DNA of 64,000 nucleotides. It comes from an uncultured Eubacteriales bacterium. Lineage in GTDB: Bacteria > Bacillota > Clostridia > Saccharofermentanales > Saccharofermentanaceae. Of this stretch, positions 26,013-35,154 are shown one piece after another. Position 1 is the first letter of the stretch; each line of letters opens with the position of its first letter. The DNA lies in the NCBI GenBank assembly GCA_900314745.1, contig OMWK01000004.1:83748-147747 (forward strand). Reading direction: 5' to 3'. A program made the position numbers and the translations under genes. The notes beneath the pieces were generated by a model that was not told where the DNA came from, searched no databases, and was given only the letters and a program-made list of their open reading frames with translations.

Positions 26013-27422
26013 ATGGATATATGTGCGGTTGTAATGGCGGCAGGTGATGGTAAGAGGATGAAGTCCTCATACTCAAAGGTGGTTCATCAGGTAGCAGGCA
26101 AGCCGATCATTAAGTGGGTATATGATGCGCTCTGCGAAGCAGGATGCGAGGAGCAGGTCTACATCGTAGGTGACAAGCAGGAGCAGATAAGAGATGTCCT
26201 CGGAGAAGGAGTTGCTTATGTGTTCCAGGAGCAAAGATTAGGAACAGGTCATGCGGTCATGCAGGCCGAGCCTTTCCTCGAGGGAAGAGGCGGATATGTA
26301 ATCGTTCTTCCGGGTGACTCGCCGATGGTAAGTTCGACCACGATTCAGAAGGCTGTCGATAAGATGGAGCAGGGAGATTATGCCGCTGTCGTAATCACGG
26401 CGAGAGCTGATGACCCCACGGGTTACGGAAGAGTCGTAAGAGACGAGGACGGCAACGTATTGAGGATCGTCGAGCACAGGGACTGCAATGAGGAAGAGCT
26501 TAAGATCCACGAGATCAATTCCTCGATGTATATGTTCAAGACATCACTTCTTCTCTCCGCTCTGGGAAGACTGTCTGCCCAGAATGCCCAGAAGGAATAC
26601 TACCTTACTGATACGATCGGTATCCTGATCGGTGATGGTGGAACGGTAGGATCCGTCGTATGCAACTTCGAGGATACTCTCGGAGTAAACGACAGATACC
26701 AGCTCATGCAGGCCAGCAAGATTATGAACAAGAGGATCCTCTACAAGCACATGATGAACGGCGTCGAGATCGTCGATGAGGATAACACATGGATCCACTC
26801 CGCAGTTGAGATCGGAAGGGATACGATAATCCTTCCGGGCACGAGACTCATGGGCAACACGATCATCGGCGAGGACTGTATCATCGGTGAGAATACGAGA
26901 CTTGACGGAGTGCAGGTCGGCAACGGAACGACGATCGATTCATCGATCGCTTCAGAGTCCATCATCGGTGCCGACTGCAGAATCGGACCGTTCTCACACA
27001 TAAGACCCGGATCGCTCATCAAGGACCATGTAACCATCGGCGCTTACGTTGAGATCAAGAGCTCCGAGATCGACGAATACACGAGAGCAAGACACCTGAC
27101 TTACATCGGTGATTCGAAGGTCGGCAAGAACGTCAACTTCGGATGCGGAACCGTTACATGTAACTTCGACGGTGTTGATAAGGTCGGATGCACGATCGAG
27201 GATAACGTCTTCATCGGCGGTAACTCTAACATCCTCGCTTCGGTAGTCTTAGGTCACGACAGTTACATTGCCGCAGGTTCAACAATAACGAAGGATGTTC
27301 CCGCCTTAGGTCTCGGAATCGCGAGATCACAGCAGGAGAATAAGGACGACTGGGTCACGAAGAAGAACCGTCTCCGCGGTGCAAATTACATCAAGCTCGA
27401 CACCCGCCGTTCGGAGGTCTGA
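26013..27422 (+). CDS. glmU: bifunctional UDP-N-acetylglucosamine pyrophosphorylase / glucosamine-1-phosphate acetyltransferase
   Basis: 469 residues from the ATG at 26013; an in-frame extension upstream encodes implausible membrane-like sequence across the promoter. The N-terminal uridylyltransferase starts VVMAAGDGKRMKSSYSKVVHQ, and the C-terminal left-handed beta-helix acetyltransferase shows hexapeptide repeats and the RHLTYIGDSKVGKNVNFGCGTV motif. It makes UDP-GlcNAc for peptidoglycan and teichoic acids. An extended -10, TG-T-TATAAT, lies at 25967-25975. pth follows 7 bases after its stop. Confidence 0.95.
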   Translation: MDICAVVMAAGDGKRMKSSYSKVVHQVAGKPIIKWVYDALCEAGCEEQVYIVGDKQEQIRDVLGEGVAYVFQEQRLGTGHAVMQAEPFLEGRGGYVIVLPGDSPMVSSTTIQKAVDKMEQGDYAAVVITARADDPTGYGRVVRDEDGNVLRIVEHRDCNEEELKIHEINSSMYMFKTSLLLSALGRLSAQNAQKEYYLTDTIGILIGDGGTVGSVVCNFEDTLGVNDRYQLMQASKIMNKRILYKHMMNGVEIVDEDNTWIHSAVEIGRDTIILPGTRLMGNTIIGEDCIIGENTRLDGVQVGNGTTIDSSIASESIIGADCRIGPFSHIRPGSLIKDHVTIGAYVEIKSSEIDEYTRARHLTYIGDSKVGKNVNFGCGTVTCNFDGVDKVGCTIEDNVFIGGNSNILASVVLGHDSYIAAGSTITKDVPALGLGIARSQQENKDDWVTKKNRLRGANYIKLDTRRSEV

Positions 27423-27429
27423 CAGTCTG

Positions 27430-27975
27430 ATGTCTGATACTTGGCTTATTGCAGGTCTAGGCAACCCCGGGAACAAGTATGCGTACACATGGCATAACTG
27501 TGGATTCTTAGCTCTCGACATGCTCGCGGAGCGTAACGGGATCCGTGTCGACCGGACTCAGTTTCATTCGCTTTTCGGCAAGGGCAAGATAGGCGGGCAC
27601 GACGTGTTCCTCATGAAGCCCAAGACGTTCATGAACAACTCGGGCGAGGCCATCGGCCCCTTCTCGATGTACTACAAGATAGACCCGTCACACATCATCA
27701 TTATCTACGATGACATTGACATCGGTGTGGGCACGATACGCGTGAGAGACAAGGGAAGCGCCGGCACGCATAACGGAATGAAGTCCGTCATTGCGCATCT
27801 TAACACTCAGGAATTCCCCAGGATCCGCATAGGTACCGGTCCCGTGCCGGAGCACATGGATCTCATCTCTTATGTTCTCGACGACATTCCGAAGGACTTA
27901 AGGCAGACGATGTACGACTCTTTTGAAGCAGGGTGCAAGGCCGCAGAGGATATCGTCAATGGCAAGAGAAATTAA
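27430..27975 (+). CDS. pth: peptidyl-tRNA hydrolase
   Basis: 181 residues from the ATG at 27430. It shows the family opening LIAGLGNPGNKYAYTWHNCGFLALD with catalytic His near residue 20, KPKTFMNNSGEAIG near 67, YDDIDIGVGTIRVRDKGSAGTHNGMKS near 93, and FPRIRIGTG. It releases tRNA from stalled peptidyl-tRNA in the cytoplasm. It is coupled to glmU upstream and overlaps mfd by 17 bases. The glmU-pth-mfd order is common in Bacillota. Confidence 0.96.
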   Translation: MSDTWLIAGLGNPGNKYAYTWHNCGFLALDMLAERNGIRVDRTQFHSLFGKGKIGGHDVFLMKPKTFMNNSGEAIGPFSMYYKIDPSHIIIIYDDIDIGVGTIRVRDKGSAGTHNGMKSVIAHLNTQEFPRIRIGTGPVPEHMDLISYVLDDIPKDLRQTMYDSFEAGCKAAEDIVNGKRN

Positions 27976-30900
27976 AGAACTTCTCGGCAGGATAGAGCAG
28001 GACAAGGTCCTGATGGCTTCCTTTGAGAAGTCGGTGCTTAGTGGGGGTCCCGTAAATATTACGGGACTTTGTGAGCAGCAGAAGGGTTACCTCATAGCGG
28101 CGCTCGCATATAAGTTCGGCAAGAAGCCTGTTGTTATCGTCTCTGATGTAACGCGCGCCAAGGCGCTGTCCGGAGGTATCGCGCCTTTTGCCGGCAAGGA
28201 CATACCCGTGCTTAAGCCTGCTGAGCTGTCGCTCGTCTCCGCGGTCGCATCTTCACACGAGAACGAGAGTGAGCGCGCGGGCGTTATCTCGAAGCTTCTG
28301 CGCGCAGACTTTGACGCGGCCATGATATGCGCACCGGCACTTCTCAACAAGATGCCGCCTGCCGCCAACATCGAAAAGAAATTCATCAAGCTTTCCCTGG
28401 GCAAGAATTACGACCCGGTCAAGCTCGTCTCCGACTTAAGCGAGAGGGGATACGAGAGGGTCGGAATGGTCTCCGGTCAGGGCGAGTTCTCCGCGAGGGG
28501 AGATGTCATTGACGTGTTCCCGCCGGACATGGACCAGCCGATTCGAATCAGTTTCTTCGATGACGAGATAGATCAGCTTAAGACATTCAATCCCGACGAT
28601 CAAAGATCGATTGAGGGAATGAAGAAGGCCGTCATATGCCCGGCTTATATCTACACTTACGATGAGGCAGAGCGCGGCAGGTATGCCGATGCGATGCTTC
28701 ACGCGGCGGCTCCCGACATCAACAAGATGAATGCGAGTTCGAACAGGACGACGGCAGAGCTTCTCGAGAGATACACCCGTGCGGATGCCGAGGCGGTGAG
28801 ACAGGGAATGAGGATATCGGCACTCGGAAGATGGATCGGAGTGATCAACGGCGATCCCAGGAGCGTGCTCGGATATGTGGACCGCAACAAGATGATCCTC
28901 TTCGTCGATGAGTTCTCGGAGGCGAGGAGCCGCATGGACGGCTATACCGCGGATTTTGCGGCTAGGATCAAGAGTGCATTCGAATACGGCCAGGCGCCGT
29001 CATGTTCCATCGAGTCGCTGTTCAAGGCGCCTGATGCGATGAAGGCTCTGGATAAGTTCGGAGGCGCGGTTACGCTCGCCTGTCTGAAGACGGCGTCGAG
29101 CGGACTTCCCGGCGGTGAGACTGTCGACTGCAAAGGCATGTCGGAGGAGAACTGGATCGGTCGTGATGATGCTCTGATCAATTACATCAAGAACGGTGCG
29201 GGCGCCTCTTCGACTGATATAACCTTCATGATAACCGGCGCTTCGCGTGTCGATTCGTTCAGGAACAGAATGCTCGAGGGCGGAGTGGACATCAATGTTA
29301 TCCCGGCCGCACTTCCCGCAGGCTTCGAGTATCCTGCCGCGGGACTTATCCTCATAGGTGAACAGGAGATATTCGGCAGCGAGAAGAAGCATGTCCAGAA
29401 GAAGAGCGGTGGCGCGAGAATAACATTCTTCGGCGATGTCGCTCCGGGCGATTATGTAGTTCACGATGTTCACGGAATTGGTCTTTACGAAGGCATCGTA
29501 AATCTTAAGATGGGCAAGTCCTCTCAGGACTACCTGAAGATCAACTATGCGAAGAATGCGGTCATTTATCTGCCCGTAGATAAGATAGACAAGCTCTCCA
29601 AATACGTGGGCCCCGGAGGCAAAAGCCCGAAGCTCTCGTCCCTGGATTCACAGGAGTGGAAGAAGAATGTCGAGAGGGCGAGAAGCTCGGTCAAGAAACT
29701 CGCCTTTGACCTCGTCAAACTCTATGCGGTAAGAAGAGCGAACAAGGGCTTCACATGCGGTCCCGATGACTCGTATCAGAAGGAGTTCGAAGAGTACTTC
29801 CCTTACGATGAGACTGCGGATCAGATCGCGGCGATCAATGATATCAAGAAAGATATGGAGTCACCCGTACCGATGGACAGGCTCCTGTGCGGCGACGTCG
29901 GCTTCGGCAAGACGGAGGTGGCTTTTCGAGCGATATTCAAGTGCGTCATGAACGGAAGGCAGGCATTCATGCTCGCCCCCACGACGCTTCTTGCCCAGCA
30001 GCATTACGATAACTTCAGGGAGAGGCTCGGCGGCTTCCCCATAAAGGTGGTCCTGCTGTCGCGTTTTGTGTCGGCGCAGGAGATGAAGAAGAACCTTCAG
30101 GATATCAAGGAGGGGAAGGCGGATGTCGTAATCGGAACGCACCGCATTCTGTCGGATGACGTTGTGCCGAATAAGCTCGGTCTTCTCGTAGTCGATGAGG
30201 AGCAGAGGTTCGGCGTCAACCACAAGGAGAAGATCAAGGCGATGAGAGCCAACATCGATGTGCTGACACTCACGGCGACTCCTATACCGAGAACGCTTCA
30301 CATGTCCATGTCGGGAATTCGCGACATCTCGATGCTCTCGGAGGCTCCGCAGAACCGCCGCCCGGTCCAGACCTACGTCATGGAATACGATGAGGAGATC
30401 TGCGTTCAGGCGTGCCTGCGTGAGATATCCAGAGGCGGGCAGATATTCTGGCTTTATAACAAGACCGCGGACATAGATTCGAAGGCGGCGCGCTTAAAGT
30501 CGCTGATGCCGGATACGAGGGTCGTCTACGCACACGGCAAGATGAGCGAGAACCAGATGGAGAAGATAGTCGAATCGTTCATACAGGGCGAGGCTGACAT
30601 ACTCGTCTGCACGACAATAATCGAGTCGGGTGTCGACATGCCTAACGTAAACACCATGATAGTCGAGGACGCTGAGAAGTTCGGTCTGTCACAGCTTTAT
30701 CAGATCAAGGGACGTGTCGGCAGGTCCGACCGTCAGGCGTATGCATACATTACCTATAACCCCAACAAGGAGATGAACTCCGACGCGCGTAAGAGGCTCA
30801 TGGCGATACGTGAGTTCACGGAGCTCGGTTCCGGCGTGAAGATCGCCCTTCGTGATCTCGAGGTAAGAGGTGCCGGCAACCTTCTCGGAGCAGAGCAGCA

Positions 30901-31462
30901 CGGCCAGATGGATGTCATCGGTTATGAGCTGTACTGCCGTATGCTCGACGAGGAGATCAAGCATCTTAACGAGACCGGAGACACCGAGTTCAAGCTTCCT
31001 TTGCAGGTTAATGTCGAGATCGATTTTGATTCCTACATCCCGCCGTCCTATATCGAGGATGAGGCTGCGAGGATGGCGTGCTACAGACGCATCGGCTCCA
31101 TCGGAAGTCAGAAGGATGCGGATGATCTCATAGATGAGGCGACCGACCGCTACGGAACTCCGCCCAAGCAGTTCCTGTTCCTTACAAGCGTCGCACTCAT
31201 CAAGGCTCTCGCGGGAGAAGCCGGGTTCGAGCGTGTCTGCATCAGGGACACCGGCGTGCTTTTGTACTTTGCATCTGACCGTAAGGCAGACTTCGAGACT
31301 GTAAGCATCCTTCTCGGAATACCCGAGTATCAGGGACGCATACTCTTCTGCGCACAGGGCAAGCCGTACCTTCACTACAAGCCGAAGGACAAGGACAGGA
31401 GCCGTACGGCGCAGGATGCGATAGACATTCTTAATATATTGATCAATAAGGGTCCGAAGTAA
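27959..31462 (+). CDS. mfd: transcription-repair coupling factor
   Basis: 1167 residues from the ATG at 27959, which overlaps pth. Domains in order: UvrB-like N-terminal region, RNA-polymerase-interaction domain (FGDVAPGDYVVHDVHGIGLYEG near 495), RecG-like translocase with Walker A CGDVGFGKTEVAF near 650, DEEQ box (VVDEEQRFG near 745), TATPIPRTL, and the motif VI QIKGRVGRSDRQAYAY, then the C-terminal TRCF domain. It frees stalled RNA polymerase and recruits UvrA. Length is normal. Confidence 0.97.
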   Translation: MAREIKELLGRIEQDKVLMASFEKSVLSGGPVNITGLCEQQKGYLIAALAYKFGKKPVVIVSDVTRAKALSGGIAPFAGKDIPVLKPAELSLVSAVASSHENESERAGVISKLLRADFDAAMICAPALLNKMPPAANIEKKFIKLSLGKNYDPVKLVSDLSERGYERVGMVSGQGEFSARGDVIDVFPPDMDQPIRISFFDDEIDQLKTFNPDDQRSIEGMKKAVICPAYIYTYDEAERGRYADAMLHAAAPDINKMNASSNRTTAELLERYTRADAEAVRQGMRISALGRWIGVINGDPRSVLGYVDRNKMILFVDEFSEARSRMDGYTADFAARIKSAFEYGQAPSCSIESLFKAPDAMKALDKFGGAVTLACLKTASSGLPGGETVDCKGMSEENWIGRDDALINYIKNGAGASSTDITFMITGASRVDSFRNRMLEGGVDINVIPAALPAGFEYPAAGLILIGEQEIFGSEKKHVQKKSGGARITFFGDVAPGDYVVHDVHGIGLYEGIVNLKMGKSSQDYLKINYAKNAVIYLPVDKIDKLSKYVGPGGKSPKLSSLDSQEWKKNVERARSSVKKLAFDLVKLYAVRRANKGFTCGPDDSYQKEFEEYFPYDETADQIAAINDIKKDMESPVPMDRLLCGDVGFGKTEVAFRAIFKCVMNGRQAFMLAPTTLLAQQHYDNFRERLGGFPIKVVLLSRFVSAQEMKKNLQDIKEGKADVVIGTHRILSDDVVPNKLGLLVVDEEQRFGVNHKEKIKAMRANIDVLTLTATPIPRTLHMSMSGIRDISMLSEAPQNRRPVQTYVMEYDEEICVQACLREISRGGQIFWLYNKTADIDSKAARLKSLMPDTRVVYAHGKMSENQMEKIVESFIQGEADILVCTTIIESGVDMPNVNTMIVEDAEKFGLSQLYQIKGRVGRSDRQAYAYITYNPNKEMNSDARKRLMAIREFTELGSGVKIALRDLEVRGAGNLLGAEQHGQMDVIGYELYCRMLDEEIKHLNETGDTEFKLPLQVNVEIDFDSYIPPSYIEDEAARMACYRRIGSIGSQKDADDLIDEATDRYGTPPKQFLFLTSVALIKALAGEAGFERVCIRDTGVLLYFASDRKADFETVSILLGIPEYQGRILFCAQGKPYLHYKPKDKDRSRTAQDAIDILNILINKGPK

Positions 31463-31521
31463 ATTATCAAGGATTAGTGATATCATTGATTGTATAAACA
31501 TAAAAGTTATAGGGGGCAATT

Positions 31522-32955
31522 ATGTTAAAGACAGTCAAAGATGTTAAGAAGTTTATTGAAGAGAATGACATCAGGATGATCGATTTCCGAATGATCGACA
31601 TCAACGGAAGATGGCATCATCTCACGATCCCTGTAGAGAGATTCAGCGAAGATACAATGACGGCCGGCATCGGCTTTGACGGAAGCAACTACGGTTTTGC
31701 TCCGGTCGAGAAGAGTGACATGGTATTCATACCTGACATTCAGAGCGCACAGATAGATCCGTTCTGCGAGATACCGACTCTCGCCATGATCGGTGACGTC
31801 AGAGTCATCGGCAAGGATGACAATACACCTTTCAACCAGGAGCCCAGAAATGTCAGCAAGCGTGCCGAGGAGTACATGAAGGAGACCGGCGTTGCCGACA
31901 CATTCCTCCTCGGACCCGAGTTCGAGTTCTATCTCTTTGACGAGGCTAACTTCGAGAACAAGCCTCAGGCATCCGGATTCTCGATTGACGGCGAAGAGGC
32001 CTTCTGGAACACGGGCAATAACGCGTTCGGCGGCAACGGATACCAGACACCTCATCAGGGCGGCTACCACATCGCTCCTCCGCAGGATATCGGTTATGAT
32101 TACAGATCCCGCGTGACGATGGAGATGGAGAAGCAGGGCATATCCGTCCGCTACCATCACCACGAGGTCGGCGGTCCCGGCCAGATGGAGATTGAGGTCG
32201 AGTTCGACTCCATGACGAACATGGCTGATAAGACGATGCTCACAAAGTACATCATCAAGAACGAGGCAGTAATGGAGGGCAAGACGGCAACATTCATGCC
32301 CAAGCCTATCTACGGCGAAGCCGGTTCCGGAATGCATGTCCACATGCTCATGTTCAAGGACGGCAAGCCCGTATTCTACGATGAGAACGGTTATTCCGGC
32401 CTGTCACAGACGGCTATGTACTTCATCGGAGGCATTCTTCGCCACGTTGCTTCGATCTGCGCGTTCTCGAATCCTTCCACGAATTCGTATAAGAGACTTC
32501 TCCCGGGCTTCGAGGCTCCGGTTACGATCGGCTTCGCTACTGCAAACAGATCTGCGGTCATCCGCATTCCCGCTTATGCGAAGGCTCCCGACAAGAAGAG
32601 ATTTGAGCTTAGAAACCCCGACGCCACATGCAACCCGTACTACTGCTACGCTGCAATTCTCATGGCGGGCTTAGACGGCATCAAGAACAAGATCGACCCC
32701 GTGGCAGAGGGCTGCGGACCGTATGACTTCAATCTTTTCGAGCTGTCTGAGGAGGACAAGAAGAAGATAAAGGGCCTGCCGAAGTCCCTGGGCTCCGCGC
32801 TCAAGGCCCTCGAAAAGGACCACGCTTACCTGACCGAAGGCGGAGTTTTCCCGGAGGAGCTCATCAGCCTCTGGATCAAGAACAAGCGAGAGGACCTCAA
32901 GAAGCACGTCGCGATGCCTACCCCGATGGAGTACCAGATGTATTACGATCTGTAA
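31522..32955 (+). CDS. glnA: glutamine synthetase, type I
   Basis: 477 residues with the GS signatures GFDGSNYGFAPVEKSDM near residue 52, EFEFYLF, the active-site GSGMHVHM near 272, and RLLPGFEAPV with NRSAVIRIP. It condenses glutamate and ammonia. At the site of the adenylylated tyrosine (NLYDLPPEE in enteric GS) this protein reads NLFELSEED, so adenylylation is not expected. A strong GGGGG-type ribosome site precedes the ATG. No GlnR-type operator was recognised upstream. It stands alone between mfd and the coiled-coil gene. Confidence 0.95.
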   Translation: MLKTVKDVKKFIEENDIRMIDFRMIDINGRWHHLTIPVERFSEDTMTAGIGFDGSNYGFAPVEKSDMVFIPDIQSAQIDPFCEIPTLAMIGDVRVIGKDDNTPFNQEPRNVSKRAEEYMKETGVADTFLLGPEFEFYLFDEANFENKPQASGFSIDGEEAFWNTGNNAFGGNGYQTPHQGGYHIAPPQDIGYDYRSRVTMEMEKQGISVRYHHHEVGGPGQMEIEVEFDSMTNMADKTMLTKYIIKNEAVMEGKTATFMPKPIYGEAGSGMHVHMLMFKDGKPVFYDENGYSGLSQTAMYFIGGILRHVASICAFSNPSTNSYKRLLPGFEAPVTIGFATANRSAVIRIPAYAKAPDKKRFELRNPDATCNPYYCYAAILMAGLDGIKNKIDPVAEGCGPYDFNLFELSEEDKKKIKGLPKSLGSALKALEKDHAYLTEGGVFPEELISLWIKNKREDLKKHVAMPTPMEYQMYYDL

Positions 32956-32990
32956 TCTATTGTGAATATGTATATATTTCCACAACATAC

Positions 32991-33018
32991 TTGAAATAAT
33001 TTGTTTACAAAGTATAAT
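32991..33018 (+). promoter_or_regulatory. promoter of the coiled-coil protein gene
   Basis: TTGAAA at 32991-32996, a 16-base spacer and TATAAT at 33013-33018, 48 bases before the ATG. Confidence 0.7.
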
Positions 33019-33066
33019 TCATATATAAGTGATATTTTATTTTTGTAACACTTAGGGGTGGAAATT

Positions 33067-34356
33067 ATGGGTGGAATACTAGATGTTTTTAAAGGTGGCA
33101 AGGGCGAGGACAACGCGCCCGCTGTTGCAGTGACGGGAGAAGTATCGGGAAGCAGACCCGGAAGTACTCCTTCCAAGGCTCGTAATGCGGCAAATATCGA
33201 CTCTCCTGCAGCTTCTTATGCGAGAGAGCGTGCGGCTGCGGCAAGAGCTCAGATCGAAGCTCGTAAGGCCATGGAGGAGTCCCGTAAGAACAGTGGTTCA
33301 GCTAAGCCTGACAAGCCGGAGGAAAAGAAGGATGAGAATAAGCCCGTAGGACTTAAGGCTCCTATCCGCCGTCCGCCTTCAGCATCAATCAATCACGCAC
33401 AGGCCGTAGCGGCTCAGAAGGAAGAGCAGCGTCCCGCTGCAAGTGCAGGCAAGAATGTCGGCAATACTTCTAATACTGTTAAGGCATATAACAATGCCAA
33501 CAAGTCTCCTGCTACGATCGCTTCCGAGAAGGCCAAGATCGAGTTCGATCAGGCTAAGGAGCGCGAGGAGAGAGCAGTTAAGGAAGCTGAGAGCGCAGCA
33601 ACAAAGGCCGAGGAGGCAAGACTCGCAGTTAAGAAGTCCGGTGAGGTCCGTGAGGCAGCACTGAAGTCCGAGGAGGCAGCTACCAAGGCAGCCAAGACGG
33701 CTGAGGACGAGTACAATACAGCTTTGAAGGCTGCTCAGACAGCTCAGGCAGAGGCAGAGAAGGCCGAGAAGATCGCTCAGGAAGCAATCGCGAAGGCACA
33801 GGATGCCATGAAGCTCGCTACTCAGAAGAAGACTGAGTCCGATGCAAGAGTTGCTGTAGTTAAGGCTGAGGAGAAGGCAAGGAAGGCAGCAGAGGAGTTC
33901 GAGCAGGAAGCTAAGAATTCCGCTACACACGCTGAGGAGCTTGCCAAGAGTACAGCTCAGAAGGCCGAGGAAGCGAAGATCGCATCCAAGAAGGCTGAAG
34001 AGGCTTACGAGCTCGCCAACAGGAAGAAGAAGGAAGAAGACGACAGACTCGCAGCTGAGAAGGCTGAAGAGGAAGCCAAGATTGCAGCAGCCAAGGCACG
34101 TGAGAAGGCTGAGGCAGCAGCTAGGAGAGCTGAGGAAGCTATGGCTGCAGCCCGTAAGGCTGAAGAAGAGGCAAGAGCCGCTGCAGAGATGGCAGCCGCT
34201 GAAGCCAAGAAGGCAGAGGAGCTCGCAGCCGAGAAGGCTAAGCTCGACGCTCTGGCTGCAGAAGAGGCAAAGGCAGAGGCAGAGCCCTCTGAGGATGAGG
34301 CTCCCGAGGCTGACGCCAAGGCGGATCAGAAGCCCGTTGCCGCAGCAGCGAAGTAA
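33067..34356 (+). CDS. Ala/Glu/Lys-rich coiled-coil protein
   Basis: About 429 residues from the ATG at 33067 (GGGGTGG upstream); an in-frame GTG at 33058 is less likely. The first 120 residues are low-complexity and basic. From about 150 to 415 the chain is an unbroken run of Ala, Glu and Lys in heptad-like order (units such as KAEEA and AAKKAE), so a very long helix or coiled coil is expected. No signal peptide or membrane segment. It resembles in composition the C-terminal tail of the SDR-like protein at 11940. Function unknown; structural or scaffold role is a guess. Confidence 0.7.
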   Translation: MGGILDVFKGGKGEDNAPAVAVTGEVSGSRPGSTPSKARNAANIDSPAASYARERAAAARAQIEARKAMEESRKNSGSAKPDKPEEKKDENKPVGLKAPIRRPPSASINHAQAVAAQKEEQRPAASAGKNVGNTSNTVKAYNNANKSPATIASEKAKIEFDQAKEREERAVKEAESAATKAEEARLAVKKSGEVREAALKSEEAATKAAKTAEDEYNTALKAAQTAQAEAEKAEKIAQEAIAKAQDAMKLATQKKTESDARVAVVKAEEKARKAAEEFEQEAKNSATHAEELAKSTAQKAEEAKIASKKAEEAYELANRKKKEEDDRLAAEKAEEEAKIAAAKAREKAEAAARRAEEAMAAARKAEEEARAAAEMAAAEAKKAEELAAEKAKLDALAAEEAKAEAEPSEDEAPEADAKADQKPVAAAAK

Positions 34357-34381
34357 TCGCCGGAACAAATTACCGAATCAG

Positions 34382-34410
34382 AAAGCCGCCGTTTGGCGGC
34401 TTTTATTTTG
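34382..34410 (+). terminator. terminator of the coiled-coil gene
   Basis: AAAGCCGCC at 34382-34390, loop GTTT, GGCGGCTTT at 34395-34403, then T-rich sequence. Confidence 0.9.
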
Positions 34411-34432
34411 GCTGTGGTATACTTGGTTGTAC

Positions 34433-34507
34433 GCCTCCATAGTTTAATGGATAGAACAGCAGTTTCCGGTACTGCTGGTACGGGTTCGATTCCTGTTGGA
34501 GGTGCCA
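34433..34507 (+). tRNA. tRNA-Arg (anticodon CCG)
   Basis: A full cloverleaf is seen: acceptor GCCTCCA/TGGAGGT (one G-U pair), D-arm with AATGGATAGAAC, anticodon stem GCAGT/ACTGC with loop TTCCGGT, T-arm ACGGG-TTCGATT-CCTGT, discriminator G and an encoded CCA. Anticodon CCG reads CGG. The extended -10 TGGTATACT (34415-34423) ends 9 bases before the mature 5' end, so the primary transcript has almost no 5' leader. Confidence 0.95.
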
Positions 34508-34737
34508 GTCGAAAGCAAACCACCCCTCGCTACGTACTCGGCGCAGAGCGCCTGCGTAAGTCCGCTCGGGGGTGGTTTGTTTCTCCACAGAACTTGCAGC
34601 GCAGGGGTTTGCTCACTCCACAGAATCTCGCTACGTACTCCGCGCTTCGCTTGTGCGTAAGTCCGCTGTCCGCTCGAAGGGGTGTGGTCTGGCGCTACTA
34701 GGCGGAAGTCCGCTCGAGGGCGTGGCGTTTGGCACTA
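34508..34737. repeat. 41-nt imperfect direct repeat behind tRNA-Arg
   Basis: Two 41-base units, 34526-34566 and 34627-34667, share CTCGCTACGTACTC at one end and TGCGTAAGTCCGCT at the other, with variable GC-rich centres (GGCGC-AGA-GCGCC in unit 1). A partial third copy (GGAAGTCCGCTCGAGGG) lies near 34702. Unit 1 sits inside a larger inverted repeat, CAAACCACCCC and GGGGTGGTTTG, that may end the tRNA transcript. No protein frame here is credible. Confidence 0.7.
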
Positions 34738-35154
34738 CTGTTTATTCTTTTCCTGGATTTCTTTGATGAGCTTGTCCTGCTTCTTCGCATCTTTGAAGAC
34801 GCGGTAATAGTAGTAGCCGGCGCCGAGGATGTATACGATCACGAATGACCTTATGAACTCGAACCAGCCTCTCGGGGATACAGGTTCGATAAGGCTTATG
34901 ATGAATACGACAAGGCAACAAAGACCGAGGGAGAGGACGAACTGTATCAGTATCATCAGAAGAGGGCTGAAGCGGGTCAGAAGCTTATGCAGCGACAGTA
35001 CGAATACTGCGATCGCACAGAAGATGAACATAGCAATTACATTGGCGTTGCTGGTCTCGCTTCCGTAGAAGAAGTTGGTTATCGCTCCGACGACTGAGAT
35101 TATCGTATAGGAGCAGCACAGCTCCAGTAATGTCTCTTTCAAATATTCTCTCAT
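34735..35154 (-). CDS. DUF3021-like four-helix membrane protein
   Basis: A 139-residue protein with four membrane segments and a charged C-terminal tail (KDAKKQDKLIKEIQEKN). Size, topology and its place directly after a LytTR regulator match DUF3021 membrane proteins, which in several Bacillota pairs restrain the partner regulator. Its ATG overlaps the LytTR stop by 4 bases. The signal it might sense is unknown. Confidence 0.75.
   Translation of the reverse strand: MREYLKETLLELCCSYTIISVVGAITNFFYGSETSNANVIAMFIFCAIAVFVLSLHKLLTRFSPLLMILIQFVLSLGLCCLVVFIISLIEPVSPRGWFEFIRSFVIVYILGAGYYYYRVFKDAKKQDKLIKEIQEKNKQ

Noticed and set aside
33385..34368. 327-residue minus-strand Leu/Cys-rich open frame
   Set aside because: Shadow of the Ala/Glu/Lys coiled-coil gene; such codons read backwards give Leu, Cys and Ser.
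34393..34701. 102-residue frame across tRNA-Arg
   Set aside because: Covers a certain tRNA and the direct repeats; no protein-like sequence or ribosome site.
34508..34737. CRISPR array
   Set aside because: Only two full units with unequal conservation and no regular spacers; no cas genes in the window.
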